Positions 24,641 to 33,972 of a stretch of DNA of 64,000 bases are shown here, in pieces; position 1 is the stretch's first letter; each line of letters begins with the position of its first letter. Under the pieces are notes generated by a model, which was not told where the DNA came from, ran no database searches, and was given only the letters and a program-made list of their open reading frames with translations. The DNA is from Butyrivibrio fibrisolvens. Its GTDB lineage: Bacteria > Bacillota > Clostridia > Lachnospirales > Lachnospiraceae. The stretch covers positions 310,001 to 374,000 of the forward strand of contig NZ_CP146963.1 of assembly GCF_037113525.1 (NCBI RefSeq), given 5' to 3'. The position numbers and the translations under genes are program-made.

Positions 24641-26140
24641 ATGAAGAAAAAATTATTTTCCGTATTAGCTATTATCATGATGCTGAGTGCAGCAGGCTGC
24701 AGCTCAGATAACAACAGCAAAGTAGTTGAATCAATCGACGATCTTCCGGGAGCATCCATAGGTGTTCAGCTTGGTACAACAGGCGATATCTATGCAAGTG
24801 ATTATGAAGCTCCGGAGTATGGTTCAACCGTTGAGAGATTTAATAAAGTTACAGATGCTGTCCAGGCTCTTAAGCAGGGCAAAATTGACTGCGTAATTGC
24901 AGATGAGCAGCCGGCCATTGCTTCAATAGAGAATGAAGCTAGTCTTGTTATACTTGATGAGCCGTTTGCATTGGAAGATTATGCAATGGTTGTTGCCAAG
25001 GATAATGATGCTCTTCTTGAAGATATTAACGGAGCGCTTGCCGAGCTTCAGGCAGATGGCACAGTAGATAGCATAATTGCAAACTACATAGGTGATGCGA
25101 CTAAGGGTAAAAGTCCATATGTAATTCCTGAGGGAACTACTTATGAGAACGGCACACTTGTAGTAGCTACCAATGCAGCTTTCAAGCCGTATGAGTTCTA
25201 TGAAGGAAATGATATTGTCGGAATTGATATCGATATAATCCGTGCTATCGGTGATAAGCTCCACATGAATATAGAGATTGAAGACATGGAGTTTGATGCT
25301 ATCATCAATGCAGTCAGCTCCCACAAAGCAGACGTCGGCATCGCCGGAATGACAATGACCGAGGAACGTGCCAAGTCTATCAATTTTTCATCACCCTATG
25401 TAACCAGTAAGCAGGTAATGATCGTAAAAGGTAATAATTCATCTGCTGTAGAAGCGAGCTTCATAGCGAAGATCAAACAGAACTTTGTTGAGAACGACAG
25501 ATGGATATACATCCTTTCAGGTCTTAAGAATACTTTGATCATTGCACTTTGCGCAGTAATCCTTGGTGTATTTATCGGATTCCTTGTTGGAGTCGTAAGG
25601 GTTACTCATGATAAAGCAGGTAAGCTTCCGATACTTAACACTATCTGTAAAGCCTACCTTACTATCATCCGCGGAACGCCTGCAATGATCCAGCTTCTTA
25701 TCATTTACTACGTAGTATTCCAGTCTGTAAATGTATCCAAGATACTTGTTGCAGTTATCGCCTTTGCCATTAACTCAGGTGCATATGTTGCCGAGATCAT
25801 GAGAGGCGGAATCATGTCGGTTGATAACGGCCAGACTGAGGCAGGACGAAGCCTCGGCCTTAGCTATCGCCAGACTATGATCTACATCATCCTTCCTCAG
25901 GCTATCAAGAACGTACTTCCGGCACTTGCAAACGAGTTCATCACTCTTATCAAGGAGACATCGATCTGCGGTTACATCGGCCTTATGGATCTTACAAGAG
26001 GCGGAGATATCATCAGAAGCCAGACTTATGAAGCCTTTCTTCCTCTTATTGCAGTAGCGATCATCTATCTCATCATCGTTGAGATACTGACCGTACTTGT
26101 AGGTAAGTGGGAAAAGAGCCTTCGCAAGTCAGAGAGATGA
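24641..26140 (+). CDS. Amino-acid ABC transporter: lipoprotein binding domain (apparently circularly permuted) fused to permease
   Basis: A 499-residue fusion. A lipoprotein signal with C20 in LSAAGC leads into a family-3 binding domain whose lobes are reversed. Residues 31-155 are the segment normally second (SIDDLPGASIGVQLGTTGDI through DEPFALEDYAMVVAKDN to DSIIANYIG). Residues 173-265 are the segment normally first (LVVATNAAFKPYEF, GIAGMTMTEERAKSINFSSPY, VMIVKG). A HisM/GlnP-type permease follows (about 285-499) with the EAA loop EAGRSLGLSYRQTMIYIILPQA. The ATPase partner lies 150 bp downstream. It probably imports a polar amino acid such as glutamine. I find no second, normally ordered binding domain. 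Confidence 0.85.
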   Translation: MKKKLFSVLAIIMMLSAAGCSSDNNSKVVESIDDLPGASIGVQLGTTGDIYASDYEAPEYGSTVERFNKVTDAVQALKQGKIDCVIADEQPAIASIENEASLVILDEPFALEDYAMVVAKDNDALLEDINGALAELQADGTVDSIIANYIGDATKGKSPYVIPEGTTYENGTLVVATNAAFKPYEFYEGNDIVGIDIDIIRAIGDKLHMNIEIEDMEFDAIINAVSSHKADVGIAGMTMTEERAKSINFSSPYVTSKQVMIVKGNNSSAVEASFIAKIKQNFVENDRWIYILSGLKNTLIIALCAVILGVFIGFLVGVVRVTHDKAGKLPILNTICKAYLTIIRGTPAMIQLLIIYYVVFQSVNVSKILVAVIAFAINSGAYVAEIMRGGIMSVDNGQTEAGRSLGLSYRQTMIYIILPQAIKNVLPALANEFITLIKETSICGYIGLMDLTRGGDIIRSQTYEAFLPLIAVAIIYLIIVEILTVLVGKWEKSLRKSER

Positions 26141-26290
26141 GATTAAAAGAAGATACATTATAATATCAATTCTTTTAATCAAAGATAAAGAATAATAATC
26201 AAAGATAAAATGGTTAAAAGTAATAATGAAAAATGATTATCAAAAGTAATAGTCATACGACTATTTACATGAGAAACAGAGGTAGAAATC

Positions 26291-27040
26291 TTGAGCGGAA
26301 ATGTAAATGATCAGATCTTAATAGAGGTCAAAAATCTTTCTAAGTCCTTTGATGATAACAGCGTACTTGAAAATGTAAATCTTCAGATCAAAAAGGGCGA
26401 AGTTGTAGCTATCATCGGACCTTCAGGTTGTGGTAAGTCAACTTTTATCAGAACTCTTAACCAGCTTGAAAAGGTATCAGGCGGTAATATATATCTGGAT
26501 GGAGAAGATATCACATCCAAGGAAGCAAATATCAACGATATCAGAAGAAGAGTGGGAATGGTATTCCAGCATTTTAATCTTTTTCCACATCTGACCATCC
26601 TTAATAATCTTACACTTGCACCTGTAAAGCTTGGAATCATGTCCAAGAAAGAGGCTGAAGAAAAGGCATGTGAACTCTTAAAAAGAGTTGGACTTTATGA
26701 TAAAAAAGATGCATACCCTGACAGTCTTTCCGGTGGACAGAAGCAGAGAATCGCAATAGCAAGATCTCTTGCTATGAATCCTGAAGTAATGCTCTTTGAT
26801 GAGCCCACATCTGCTCTTGATCCTGAGATGGTCGGGGAAGTTCTGTCACTAATGAAGGAACTTGCAGATGATGGTATGACAATGGCAGTTGTAACTCATG
26901 AGATGAGATTTGCAAGAGAGGTTGCCGACAGAGTACTATTCTTCGATGAAAAGGGAATCAAGGAAGAGGGAACTCCCGAAGAGATCTTCGAAAATCCAAA
27001 GAGCGACAGACTTAAGGAATTTTTGTCGAAAGTACTGTGA
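26291..27040 (+). CDS. Amino-acid ABC transporter ATP-binding protein (GlnQ-like)
   Basis: A 249-residue ATPase with Walker A GPSGCGKST (near 39), the Q-loop in VFQHFNLFPH, signature LSGGQKQRIAIARSLA, Walker B VMLFDEPTSALD, and the H-loop in VVTHEM. It is a close GlnQ/HisP-type sequence that would energise the fused permease encoded just upstream. The start is TTG at 26291, with AGAGG 8 bases upstream and no in-frame ATG nearby. The 26141-26290 gap is AT-rich with no evident terminator, so the two genes are probably cotranscribed. Confidence 0.95.
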   Translation: MSGNVNDQILIEVKNLSKSFDDNSVLENVNLQIKKGEVVAIIGPSGCGKSTFIRTLNQLEKVSGGNIYLDGEDITSKEANINDIRRRVGMVFQHFNLFPHLTILNNLTLAPVKLGIMSKKEAEEKACELLKRVGLYDKKDAYPDSLSGGQKQRIAIARSLAMNPEVMLFDEPTSALDPEMVGEVLSLMKELADDGMTMAVVTHEMRFAREVADRVLFFDEKGIKEEGTPEEIFENPKSDRLKEFLSKVL

Positions 27041-27056
27041 GGGTGTAGCGTGAGGC

Positions 27057-27228
27057 GGCAGATGCCCCTGATATAATCCTCAAGCTACCTTGCCACTCGT
27101 CGTAGGGGCTGTGGCTGTACGCGCCTTACGATGTCTTTAAAATTAAAATATTGTACGATTTAACATACGATGCCCCTGAACACTCCTCGTACGGATTACG
27201 CTCGAGGATTATATCAGGGGCATCTGCC
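27057..27228. repeat. 172-bp palindromic element, copy 1
   Basis: The first and last 29 bases (27057-27085 and 27200-27228) are inverted repeats with one mismatch. The interior carries blocks also found at 30247-30417, including ACTCGTCGTAGGGGCT and ACACTCCTCGTACGGAT (one base differs). It sits between convergent genes. Arm differences between the copies are compensated on the opposite arm. It codes for nothing evident. It could be a structured RNA, a MITE or a terminator-like unit. Confidence 0.8.
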
Positions 27229-27282
27229 TTGTCTACGTCTATTTTTCAGACAATTAGAGAGCTATTTTTTGGATAGTATATT

Positions 27283-28344
27283 TCAATAAGTATTCGTGCT
27301 TTCGGTAAACTTAAGTAGAAATGCTTTAGTATAGTTTTTGTAGGGCTGTTTGAGGTGGATTTCGAATCCATGCATGTCCATTACCTGCTTGGCGACGGAT
27401 AGGCCGAGGCCGCTTCCTCTGTTCTTGGAGCGGGAGTCTTCGCCTTTGACGAAGGGTTCGAAAAGTTCTTCTTCGGATTTTGTTATTGCATCGCCGCTGT
27501 CAGCTACGGCGAGGAATTCGACACCGGCAAGTTTTGTGATTTCAAAACCTACTTTTATTCCGGAAGGGTTATGACGGATGATGTTGATTATCAGGTTTTC
27601 TATAACTCTTTTTAGGTGGAGTTCGTCGGCACTTATATAGAAGGTATCTTCAGGGATATTTATATCTACTTCCATTCCGGCGTCTTCTAGGTCTGTATAG
27701 CTGTTTGCGATTATTTCGGTAAGGAAAGCATGGAGATCTATTTTTTTTCTGTCTAAGGTGAATCCGGCACTTCCGACTCTGACGTATTCAAATAGTAAAG
27801 TTATGAGTTCGGTCATTCTCTTTGACTTTGAAGCTATTGCGGTAAGATACTCTTTTTTCTGAGCATCATCTTTGACCATGCCATCATTTATGGCTGTAGC
27901 ATAGCCGCCTATTGTCATTATTGGAGTACGCAGGTCGTGGGCGAAATCTGAGAGCATAAGGTTACGTTGGGCTTCAAAATCTTTTCGTTCCTGATCACGT
28001 TCTTTTTCCAAGATTTCTACCTGTTTGGTGACTATTGTTGCATATGTAAGTATGCCTATTATGACAGGCAGAGCCAGAAGGAAAATTGATAAAAGAATGA
28101 GGAATACGGCTGCGGATGTTCTAAATGAACCGAATATAAATGCGTTGTTGCCGGTTAAAATTCCCCAGATTAAATATGGAATGTTAGTGATTGATAAGGC
28201 GGATGATCCGGAGACTCCCATAAGCATCTGTATTAAAGGAAAAAATGCAAAGTTAACTATTGCGTTTAGAATTAATTCTATCGTGACAACTATTATAAGA
28301 ATCAGGATCAGTCGTTTTATTAAAAAGCTTTTGAGTTTGTCCAT
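27283..28344 (-). CDS. Sensor histidine kinase
   Basis: A 353-residue membrane kinase with two transmembrane helices (about 9-38 and 79-106) bracketing a short extracellular loop. The HisKA domain has the phospho-accepting H136 in SDFAHDLRTP. The HATPase domain has an N-box near ENLIINIIRHN and a G2 box NRGSGLGLSVAKQVM. It should autophosphorylate and pass phosphate to the response regulator at 28460, 115 bp upstream. It is the last gene of a DUF975-regulator-kinase set. The signal is unknown; the small sensor loop suggests a membrane-derived cue. Confidence 0.93.
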   Translation of the reverse strand: MDKLKSFLIKRLILILIIVVTIELILNAIVNFAFFPLIQMLMGVSGSSALSITNIPYLIWGILTGNNAFIFGSFRTSAAVFLILLSIFLLALPVIIGILTYATIVTKQVEILEKERDQERKDFEAQRNLMLSDFAHDLRTPIMTIGGYATAINDGMVKDDAQKKEYLTAIASKSKRMTELITLLFEYVRVGSAGFTLDRKKIDLHAFLTEIIANSYTDLEDAGMEVDINIPEDTFYISADELHLKRVIENLIINIIRHNPSGIKVGFEITKLAGVEFLAVADSGDAITKSEEELFEPFVKGEDSRSKNRGSGLGLSVAKQVMDMHGFEIHLKQPYKNYTKAFLLKFTESTNTY

Positions 28345-28459
28345 GATAACCTCATATTTGAACTAATGTCTCTTTATTCTCAAAGTCGTGGATTTGTATA
28401 TGAAATCCGTAGTAGGTGAGGGCTTTTGAATTAAAGCTGCAATGGTTAAAAATATCGTT

Positions 28460-29149
28460 TTATTCTTTTTCAATACGATAACCAAGTCCTCGTACAGTTT
28501 TGATATAGGCTGATGGGTCATCGTCAAGCTTGGACCTTAGCTTGCTTATAGCTACCATGATATTGTTATCAGCGACTACGTAATTATCTCCCCAGGCATA
28601 TTCATAGATCTTTTCTTTAGTAAAAACTTTACCTGGATTTTCCATGAAGAGTTCCATCATCTTAAGTTCTGTTGAGGTAAGCTCTATCTTATTTTCACCG
28701 CGATAGAGAATGCAGGCATCTCTGTCGAGTCTAAGATCTCTGAGAGAAAGAAGTCCTTCTTTCTTTACTTCCATATCTCCTTTTAAAGAGTGGTAACGGC
28801 GGAGGTTGGAACGGACTCTTGCAACAGCTTCAAGAGGGTTGAAGGGCTTTACCATATAGTCATCTGCTCCAAGGTCGAGACCTATGATCTTGTCAGGATC
28901 GGTATCCTTGGCGGATATGATGATGACGGGAATGTTATTGTTTTTCCTGAGCTCTTTTAGCACATGAAAACCGTCCATTTCCGGCATCATGACATCAAGC
29001 AGGCAGAGACTTACGTCTCCGCCTGCAAGAACTTTAAGAGCTTCTTTGCCATCGCCAGCTTCTGCAACTGCATAACCTTCATTTTCGAGATATAGTTTTA
29101 GTAAACTTCTGATTTCAGCTTCATCATCTGCTATGAGGATCTTGTCCAT
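28460..29149 (-). CDS. OmpR-family response regulator
   Basis: A 229-residue regulator. The receiver has acidic D8-D9, phospho-acceptor D52 in LCLLDVMMPEMDGF, and K in DYMVKPFNP. The C-terminal winged helix (about 130-229) has ELTSTELKMMELFMENPGKV and a final TVRGLGYRIEKE. It lies 28 bp downstream of the DUF975 gene and pairs with the kinase that follows. Targets are not known; the co-encoded membrane protein is a candidate. Confidence 0.95.
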   Translation of the reverse strand: MDKILIADDEAEIRSLLKLYLENEGYAVAEAGDGKEALKVLAGGDVSLCLLDVMMPEMDGFHVLKELRKNNNIPVIIISAKDTDPDKIIGLDLGADDYMVKPFNPLEAVARVRSNLRRYHSLKGDMEVKKEGLLSLRDLRLDRDACILYRGENKIELTSTELKMMELFMENPGKVFTKEKIYEYAWGDNYVVADNNIMVAISKLRSKLDDDPSAYIKTVRGLGYRIEKE

Positions 29150-29177
29150 AAGCTGGCTCCTTTTTCAGTGAATGTTT

Positions 29178-30065
29178 TTATTTTTCTTCGATAGCAAGTC
29201 TTCCATACTCGAGCTTCTCATAAAGAGCTGCGTTGGTCATGTTTCTATAAGGTGTTACATAGAATGTGCCAAGGAGTCCAAGTGTGAATAATGAAAGGAT
29301 TCCCCATCCAATGAAAGAGAGGTCAAGTACGAATGCGTGCCACTTCTGGCCTTTCATCATTTCTTTACTCTTAGCGAATACTTCTTTGCTTGTAAGCTCT
29401 GGGTGATCAGCAAGGATGTAAGGGATCATACGATATTCATACATTTTTACAATACCAGGAATGATGAGGAGCAAACTCCAAAGAGCTGTGTACAGATCTC
29501 TGAAGAAAACAGTCTTTACAACAGTCTTGTAATTGTTATCAAATGCATATGCAACTTCACTTACATTAGCTTTCTGGTTGAGGTTTCTTGTGAAGAATCT
29601 CTTGCAGCCAACTTCCATAGGGCTGAGTATAAGGATATCAATGGCGATAGCTGTACCAATTAAAATAAGTACTACTGTTACAAGTACGAGGATTAGTACA
29701 ATTATCATTCCTGCGCCGAATTTACCACTATCGATCATGTTAGAAACATGTTCGATTCTACCAGGAATGCTTTCAGGTGAATTGCTAAGTTCATAGCTGG
29801 AATTTCCATCAGAAAATTCTAATTTACCATCTTCTGTAGTTCTAAAGGGGAAATTCATTGAATTATTATCTGTAACGTTTTCTGTCTGATATTCTGTATT
29901 AACAGTATTATCAGTGCCTTTCTTTTCTGTAAGACTCTTTCCTGCAATAGAGCTTCCTGTTGAACCGAGTATGAATGCAAGTATCAGACTTACAAGCACG
30001 GTCTTCCAGTAGTTTACAGATAACGATTTCTTTGCCTTTTCTTTAAGTTCTTTTCTTGTCCACAT
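29178..30065 (-). CDS. DUF975 family integral membrane protein
   Basis: A 295-residue membrane protein. It starts MWTRKELKEKAKKSLSVNYW, the characteristic beginning of the DUF975 family, followed by a helix (about 22-40) and a polar loop (about 42-115) longer than in most members. Three or four further helices follow (about 118-145, 195-215, 245-275), with the conserved motif YRMIPYILADHPELTSKEVFAKSK. The function of the family is unknown. The gene begins an apparent operon with a two-component system and has GGAGG before its start. Confidence 0.85.
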   Translation of the reverse strand: MWTRKELKEKAKKSLSVNYWKTVLVSLILAFILGSTGSSIAGKSLTEKKGTDNTVNTEYQTENVTDNNSMNFPFRTTEDGKLEFSDGNSSYELSNSPESIPGRIEHVSNMIDSGKFGAGMIIVLILVLVTVVLILIGTAIAIDILILSPMEVGCKRFFTRNLNQKANVSEVAYAFDNNYKTVVKTVFFRDLYTALWSLLLIIPGIVKMYEYRMIPYILADHPELTSKEVFAKSKEMMKGQKWHAFVLDLSFIGWGILSLFTLGLLGTFYVTPYRNMTNAALYEKLEYGRLAIEEK

Positions 30066-30246
30066 GATTTTTATCCTCCGTTTATGTGAGTGCCGAATGA
30101 ATTTGCGTTTTGTTCAATCGGTGTTGTTATCTTATGAACAAAGGATATCATTCGAACCTTTCCGGTAAACCTAAAGAACCTTAACATAACCTTAACACTC
30201 GCATAACTTAGACTTAGCATAGGTCCCATTTGGGGGATTGTGCCTT

Positions 30247-30417
30247 GGCAGATACCACTGATATAATCCTCGATCTACCTTGCCACTCGTCGTAGGGGCT
30301 TTGGCTGTTCGCGCTTTGAGTGGTGAAAACGTGAAGTTATTGTACGATTGAACATACGATGCCCCTGGACACTCCTCGTACGGATAACGATCGAGGATTA
30401 TATCAGTGGTATCTGCC
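30247..30417. repeat. 171-bp palindromic element, copy 2
   Basis: The 29-bp arms 30247-30275 and 30389-30417 are perfectly complementary. Relative to copy 1 (27057-27228), at least three arm positions differ and in each case the opposite arm carries the complementary change. The interior is conserved and in the same orientation. It occupies part of the 30066-30723 intergenic stretch between divergent genes. Confidence 0.8.
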
Positions 30418-30481
30418 AAATCTACGTTATTGGCCCTTAAAATAAATGGGAAGTATGATGTGATAGCGTTATGTATATTAT

Positions 30482-30558
30482 ATGACTTTTTGTCACTTCG
30501 TTCCAAAAGTCATGTAAATAGGCCAATTGAGAACACCTTCGGTGCCTAGCCTATTTAC
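30482..30558. other. Tandem hairpins upstream of the phosphoesterase gene
   Basis: ATGACTTTT (30482-30490) pairs with AAAAGTCAT (30504-30512). GTAAATAGGC (30514-30523) pairs with GCCTATTTAC (30549-30558), enclosing a small CACC/GGTG hairpin. Neither is followed by a T-tract. No gene is visible in 30418-30723. Confidence 0.5.
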
Positions 30559-30723
30559 CTACCGATTCACTTTCTTACGAAATCCGCAGTAAATGCGCGT
30601 TTCTGTAATTTACATTCAAGAAGTCATACATATTTATACCTTACTGTATCATGGAATCTTTGATGAAGATATATATGCTAAAATAGTAGTGATAAGGTTG
30701 ATATTATAAGGAGAAACACAGGC

Positions 30724-31359
30724 TTGAGACGATATATAGCAGATATGCATTTTGATGATGATATAGTTAATAAACTCATGGATAAGCGCGGCTTTGAAAC
30801 AGTGGATGAGATGAACGAGTACATGATCAGCCAGTGGAACAGCGTGGTCCAGAAGAGGGATGAAGTTGTGATTCTTGGAGATTTCATTATGTCCAAGGAT
30901 GTTAAGCGTGCCAAGGAGATTATATTAAGGCTCCATGGTAAGAAATTCATGGTCCTTGGTAATCATGATCATGTGCTGAGAAAGACCGCTTTCGACAGAA
31001 CTCTTTTCCAGAAGATGTCTGATTATATGGAGCTACATGACAATAACCGCAGAGTCATATGCTCTCATTATCCTATTATGTGTTACAACAGGCAGTATGA
31101 CTTGGTGAACGGCAAGGCGCATTCTTATATGCTGCACGGTCATATTCATGCAACATCTGATCAGGATTTTGTAGACAGATATGTACTTGAAAATAGGAGA
31201 AGGACCCGCATTGTAAGACCCAAAGGCGGTGATGAGATGACGATTCCTATCCCTTGCGAGATCATAAACTGCTTTTGTATGTATTCAGATTATAAGCCGC
31301 TTCCTTTGGATGAGTGGATTAAGATCAATGAAAAAAGATTGAGCGAGGTTGATCTTTAA
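30724..31359 (+). CDS. Metallophosphoesterase (calcineurin-like) family protein
   Basis: A 211-residue protein with phosphoesterase motifs in order: DMH near residue 7, GDF near 57, GNHDH near 80, CSHYP near 118, and HGHIH near 139. Together these bind two metals. It resembles small bacterial phosphoesterases of unknown substrate. The gene starts with TTG at 30724, with AAGGAGA 8 bases upstream. It is monocistronic and ends at a strong bidirectional terminator. Confidence 0.85.
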   Translation: MRRYIADMHFDDDIVNKLMDKRGFETVDEMNEYMISQWNSVVQKRDEVVILGDFIMSKDVKRAKEIILRLHGKKFMVLGNHDHVLRKTAFDRTLFQKMSDYMELHDNNRRVICSHYPIMCYNRQYDLVNGKAHSYMLHGHIHATSDQDFVDRYVLENRRRTRIVRPKGGDEMTIPIPCEIINCFCMYSDYKPLPLDEWIKINEKRLSEVDL

Positions 31360-31360
31360 G

Positions 31361-31415
31361 AAAAAACACTGTTTAGAAACGTGATAGTTCGTGTTTCAAA
31401 CAGTGTTTTTGTTTT
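31361..31415. terminator. Bidirectional terminator
   Basis: AAAAACACTGTTT and AAACAGTGTTTTT form the base of a hairpin, with an inner GAAAC/GTTTC pairing, between the convergent phosphoesterase and exonuclease genes. Confidence 0.88.
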
Positions 31416-32241
31416 AGATATCAAGTTCAAGGATTATCGGTGCGTGGTCCTGACGCTCGCCTGAATCCAGCATCTCGGATTTTGTAACCTTATCTTTTAT
31501 TCTGTCACTAACAAGGAAGTAATCAATTCTCCATCCGGAGTTGTTGATCTTACTAGTCTTAATACGCTGTGCCCACCAGGAATATACATTTGGTATATTT
31601 CCGTTCACGTGTCTGAATGTATCTACAAATCCTGCGTTAAGAAGATTAGTAAAACCTTCGCGTTCCTCATCTGTGAAGCCAGCTGACATGTGATTGCTAT
31701 CGGGATTAGCAAGATCAATCTCTTCATGAGCTACGTTGTAATCACCGCATGAGATAACAGGCTTTTGTGAATCAAGCTTTTTCATATAATCAGTATACTT
31801 TTTATCCCATTCCTGACGATCATTAAGGCGCTTTAAACCATCACCTGCATTAGGTGTGTATACAAGGTTGAAGAAGAACTTCTCATGTTCAAGAGTGATC
31901 ATCCTTCCTTCACAGTCCATAGTATCAGGAGCCCCTATTGTCGGGAAATCCGCTTCTAATTTCATACCCTTTTTATAAAGAGCCATAGTTCCTGCATAGC
32001 CCTTCCTCGCAGGCTCATGTGAACTTACATATACAAAATCATATTCGGGAAAATAAGACTTAAGTGCTTCTTCCTGCTTTGCATTCATTCCCGTTGCAGG
32101 AAGCTTGGTCTCCTGAATTGCGATGATGTCAGCATCCTGCGCAGCAATAGTATCGAGCACCTTGCGGCTAAGCTCTGAACGAGGGCTTGTGCCTGTAAGT
32201 GCTGCATTAATTGAATCTATATTCCATGAGATGAATTTCAT
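31414..32241 (-). CDS. xth: Exodeoxyribonuclease III
   Basis: A 275-residue member of the ExoIII/APE family. Motifs are MKFISWNIDSINAAL, IIAIQETKLP with the metal-binding glutamate, YAGTMALYKK, YTPNAG, CGDYNVAHEEIDLANP, WRIDYFLVSD, and the final DHAPIILEL with the catalytic histidine. It cleaves abasic sites and degrades 3' ends in DNA repair. It is a single minus-strand gene with AGGAG before the start. Naming could equally be exoA as used in Firmicutes. Confidence 0.95.
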   Translation of the reverse strand: MKFISWNIDSINAALTGTSPRSELSRKVLDTIAAQDADIIAIQETKLPATGMNAKQEEALKSYFPEYDFVYVSSHEPARKGYAGTMALYKKGMKLEADFPTIGAPDTMDCEGRMITLEHEKFFFNLVYTPNAGDGLKRLNDRQEWDKKYTDYMKKLDSQKPVISCGDYNVAHEEIDLANPDSNHMSAGFTDEEREGFTNLLNAGFVDTFRHVNGNIPNVYSWWAQRIKTSKINNSGWRIDYFLVSDRIKDKVTKSEMLDSGERQDHAPIILELDI

Positions 32242-32278
32242 AGGTAGCTCCTTTTTATGTGTTTATACACTAATAATA

Positions 32279-33667
32279 TCATTTTGTATCTTTTAGAAAT
32301 ACATTTTTGTGTTCTTTTGAATATTTGATGAGGTCATCGGTAAAGCCGTTTTTGGAATAGATTATGAAGTATTCGTTGCGGCTGTTCTTTTTCCAATTAA
32401 CTGATTTTGCTTTGCTTTGGAGCGATTCAAGAACACTTAGTCCTTTTTTATTCTTCGAGTATTTGCATTCTCCAAAGATCATATCAGTTCCGACTGAATC
32501 GTATGCGACAATATCAATTTCGACATCTTTAGCACCCCACCACCTGCCGACACGATTGAAAGAGATTCCTTCTGATAGGAGGTCCCATACCTTTGTACGG
32601 CAGATGTCTTCAAATACATAGGAGACATGGTTATCAATAAAATTCATACGAATCTTATCCTCAACGTACTTCATCTGCCCCGATTCGATAAGGCTTTTGT
32701 TAGGATATACGAATTTAAACCAGAAGGAAATAAAGTTATCCTTGATCATGTATAATCCCATTTTGCTTTTTTCAGGATTTTCCTCGGTTATAGGTATTTC
32801 TCTTTCAACTATATCCAGGTCTATAAGATTCTTAAGATAAGTGGTCAGATTTGACTGCGGTACGCCAAGGGATGTTGCAATCTTTGATAATTTATGGTTG
32901 CCTGCTGCTATTGTTTTTAGTACAGAAAAGTAACTTCCTATCTCTGATACTTCTTTTTGAAGAAGGAACTCAGGCTCTGCATAAAGGAATGATCCGGTTG
33001 AAAGGATATTATCTTTTATAGCAGTGTAGATATTTTTCTTTTTGGTGAAAAGATTAATGTACTTTGGAACTCCACCTGTGACAGCGTACTGGAGGATCTG
33101 ATCATCCAGGGAAAGCTTTTCATCAAACTCATGATAATAGGAAAAATCTATTTGTTTAAGTTTGATCTGTGCAGTTCGCCTGCCATATAAAGGAGAATCA
33201 TAATTCAGTACCTGTGAAGTCATCATATTTATAAGAGATCCACATAGGATGAGCATTACATTTTCCTTTTGCAATGTCTCATCCCAGATTTTCTGCATGA
33301 TAGAAGAAAATGCGGGGTTAGCTTTACATAGATATTGGAACTCATCTATGACAAGAATAAGACGTTCTTGCTTGGATTCTTCAGCGATGACTTTGAAGAT
33401 AGGTTCCCAATTAGTAAGACTTGCGCTTGCAAGAAGCTCATTACCAAAATTATCAGACACAAGATTCTTAAAGCTGTTTCTGTTCTCAGATTCATTTTCT
33501 TCAGTAGCAAGAAAATAGATAGATTTTTTGCCTTCACAAAAATGGTTAATAAGAGTTGTCTTTCCAACTCTTCGGCGTCCATAGATAACTACAAAAGCTG
33601 CATCATCTCTATCATATTCTCTTTCGAGCGTTTCAAGTTCATCTATACGATCTATAAACTTAGACAT
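32279..33667 (-). CDS. AAA ATPase with C-terminal PD-(D/E)XK-like domain
   Basis: A 462-residue protein. The N-terminal P-loop ATPase has Walker A GRRRVGKTTL near residue 30 and Walker B LILVIDEFQYL near 120, the pattern of the archaeal-type ATPase family. A winged-helix region follows near 260-300 (LSKIATSLGVPQSNLTTYLKNL). The C-terminal DUF234-like domain has EIDIVAYDS then FGECKYS, matching the D...ExK core of PD-(D/E)XK nucleases. The ATG at 33667 has GGAGG 6 bases upstream; a TTG 12 bp earlier is less likely. The biological role of this family is unknown. A related gene lies at 36416. Confidence 0.85.
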   Translation of the reverse strand: MSKFIDRIDELETLEREYDRDDAAFVVIYGRRRVGKTTLINHFCEGKKSIYFLATEENESENRNSFKNLVSDNFGNELLASASLTNWEPIFKVIAEESKQERLILVIDEFQYLCKANPAFSSIMQKIWDETLQKENVMLILCGSLINMMTSQVLNYDSPLYGRRTAQIKLKQIDFSYYHEFDEKLSLDDQILQYAVTGGVPKYINLFTKKKNIYTAIKDNILSTGSFLYAEPEFLLQKEVSEIGSYFSVLKTIAAGNHKLSKIATSLGVPQSNLTTYLKNLIDLDIVEREIPITEENPEKSKMGLYMIKDNFISFWFKFVYPNKSLIESGQMKYVEDKIRMNFIDNHVSYVFEDICRTKVWDLLSEGISFNRVGRWWGAKDVEIDIVAYDSVGTDMIFGECKYSKNKKGLSVLESLQSKAKSVNWKKNSRNEYFIIYSKNGFTDDLIKYSKEHKNVFLKDTK

Positions 33668-33972
33668 GGCAACCTCCAATAGTTATATTTGAGATTATTA
33701 TAATTCAAAATATAATAATTGTAAATTTGATCGTTGAGCCGATACGTCTTTTGCTAAGGAGTTACCAGGAATTGTTCATGCAAGTATTGCAGCGTTCAAG
33801 AATTAACTTTTGCAAACAGGAATCTCGGATTCCAATTCAGCCTTATAAAACATAAAATACAAATGATAATAATTATCTACAAAAGACTATAAAAGATAGT
33901 AATAAGATAATATAATATTACAAATATGGTTTGATAAATATGATTAAAGTAATTAATTATCAAGGAGGCGCT

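Noticed and set aside
24641..25440. Tandem duplicated binding domains in the transporter
   Set aside because: Each lobe occurs only once; the two halves are complementary rather than repeated, so permutation explains them better.
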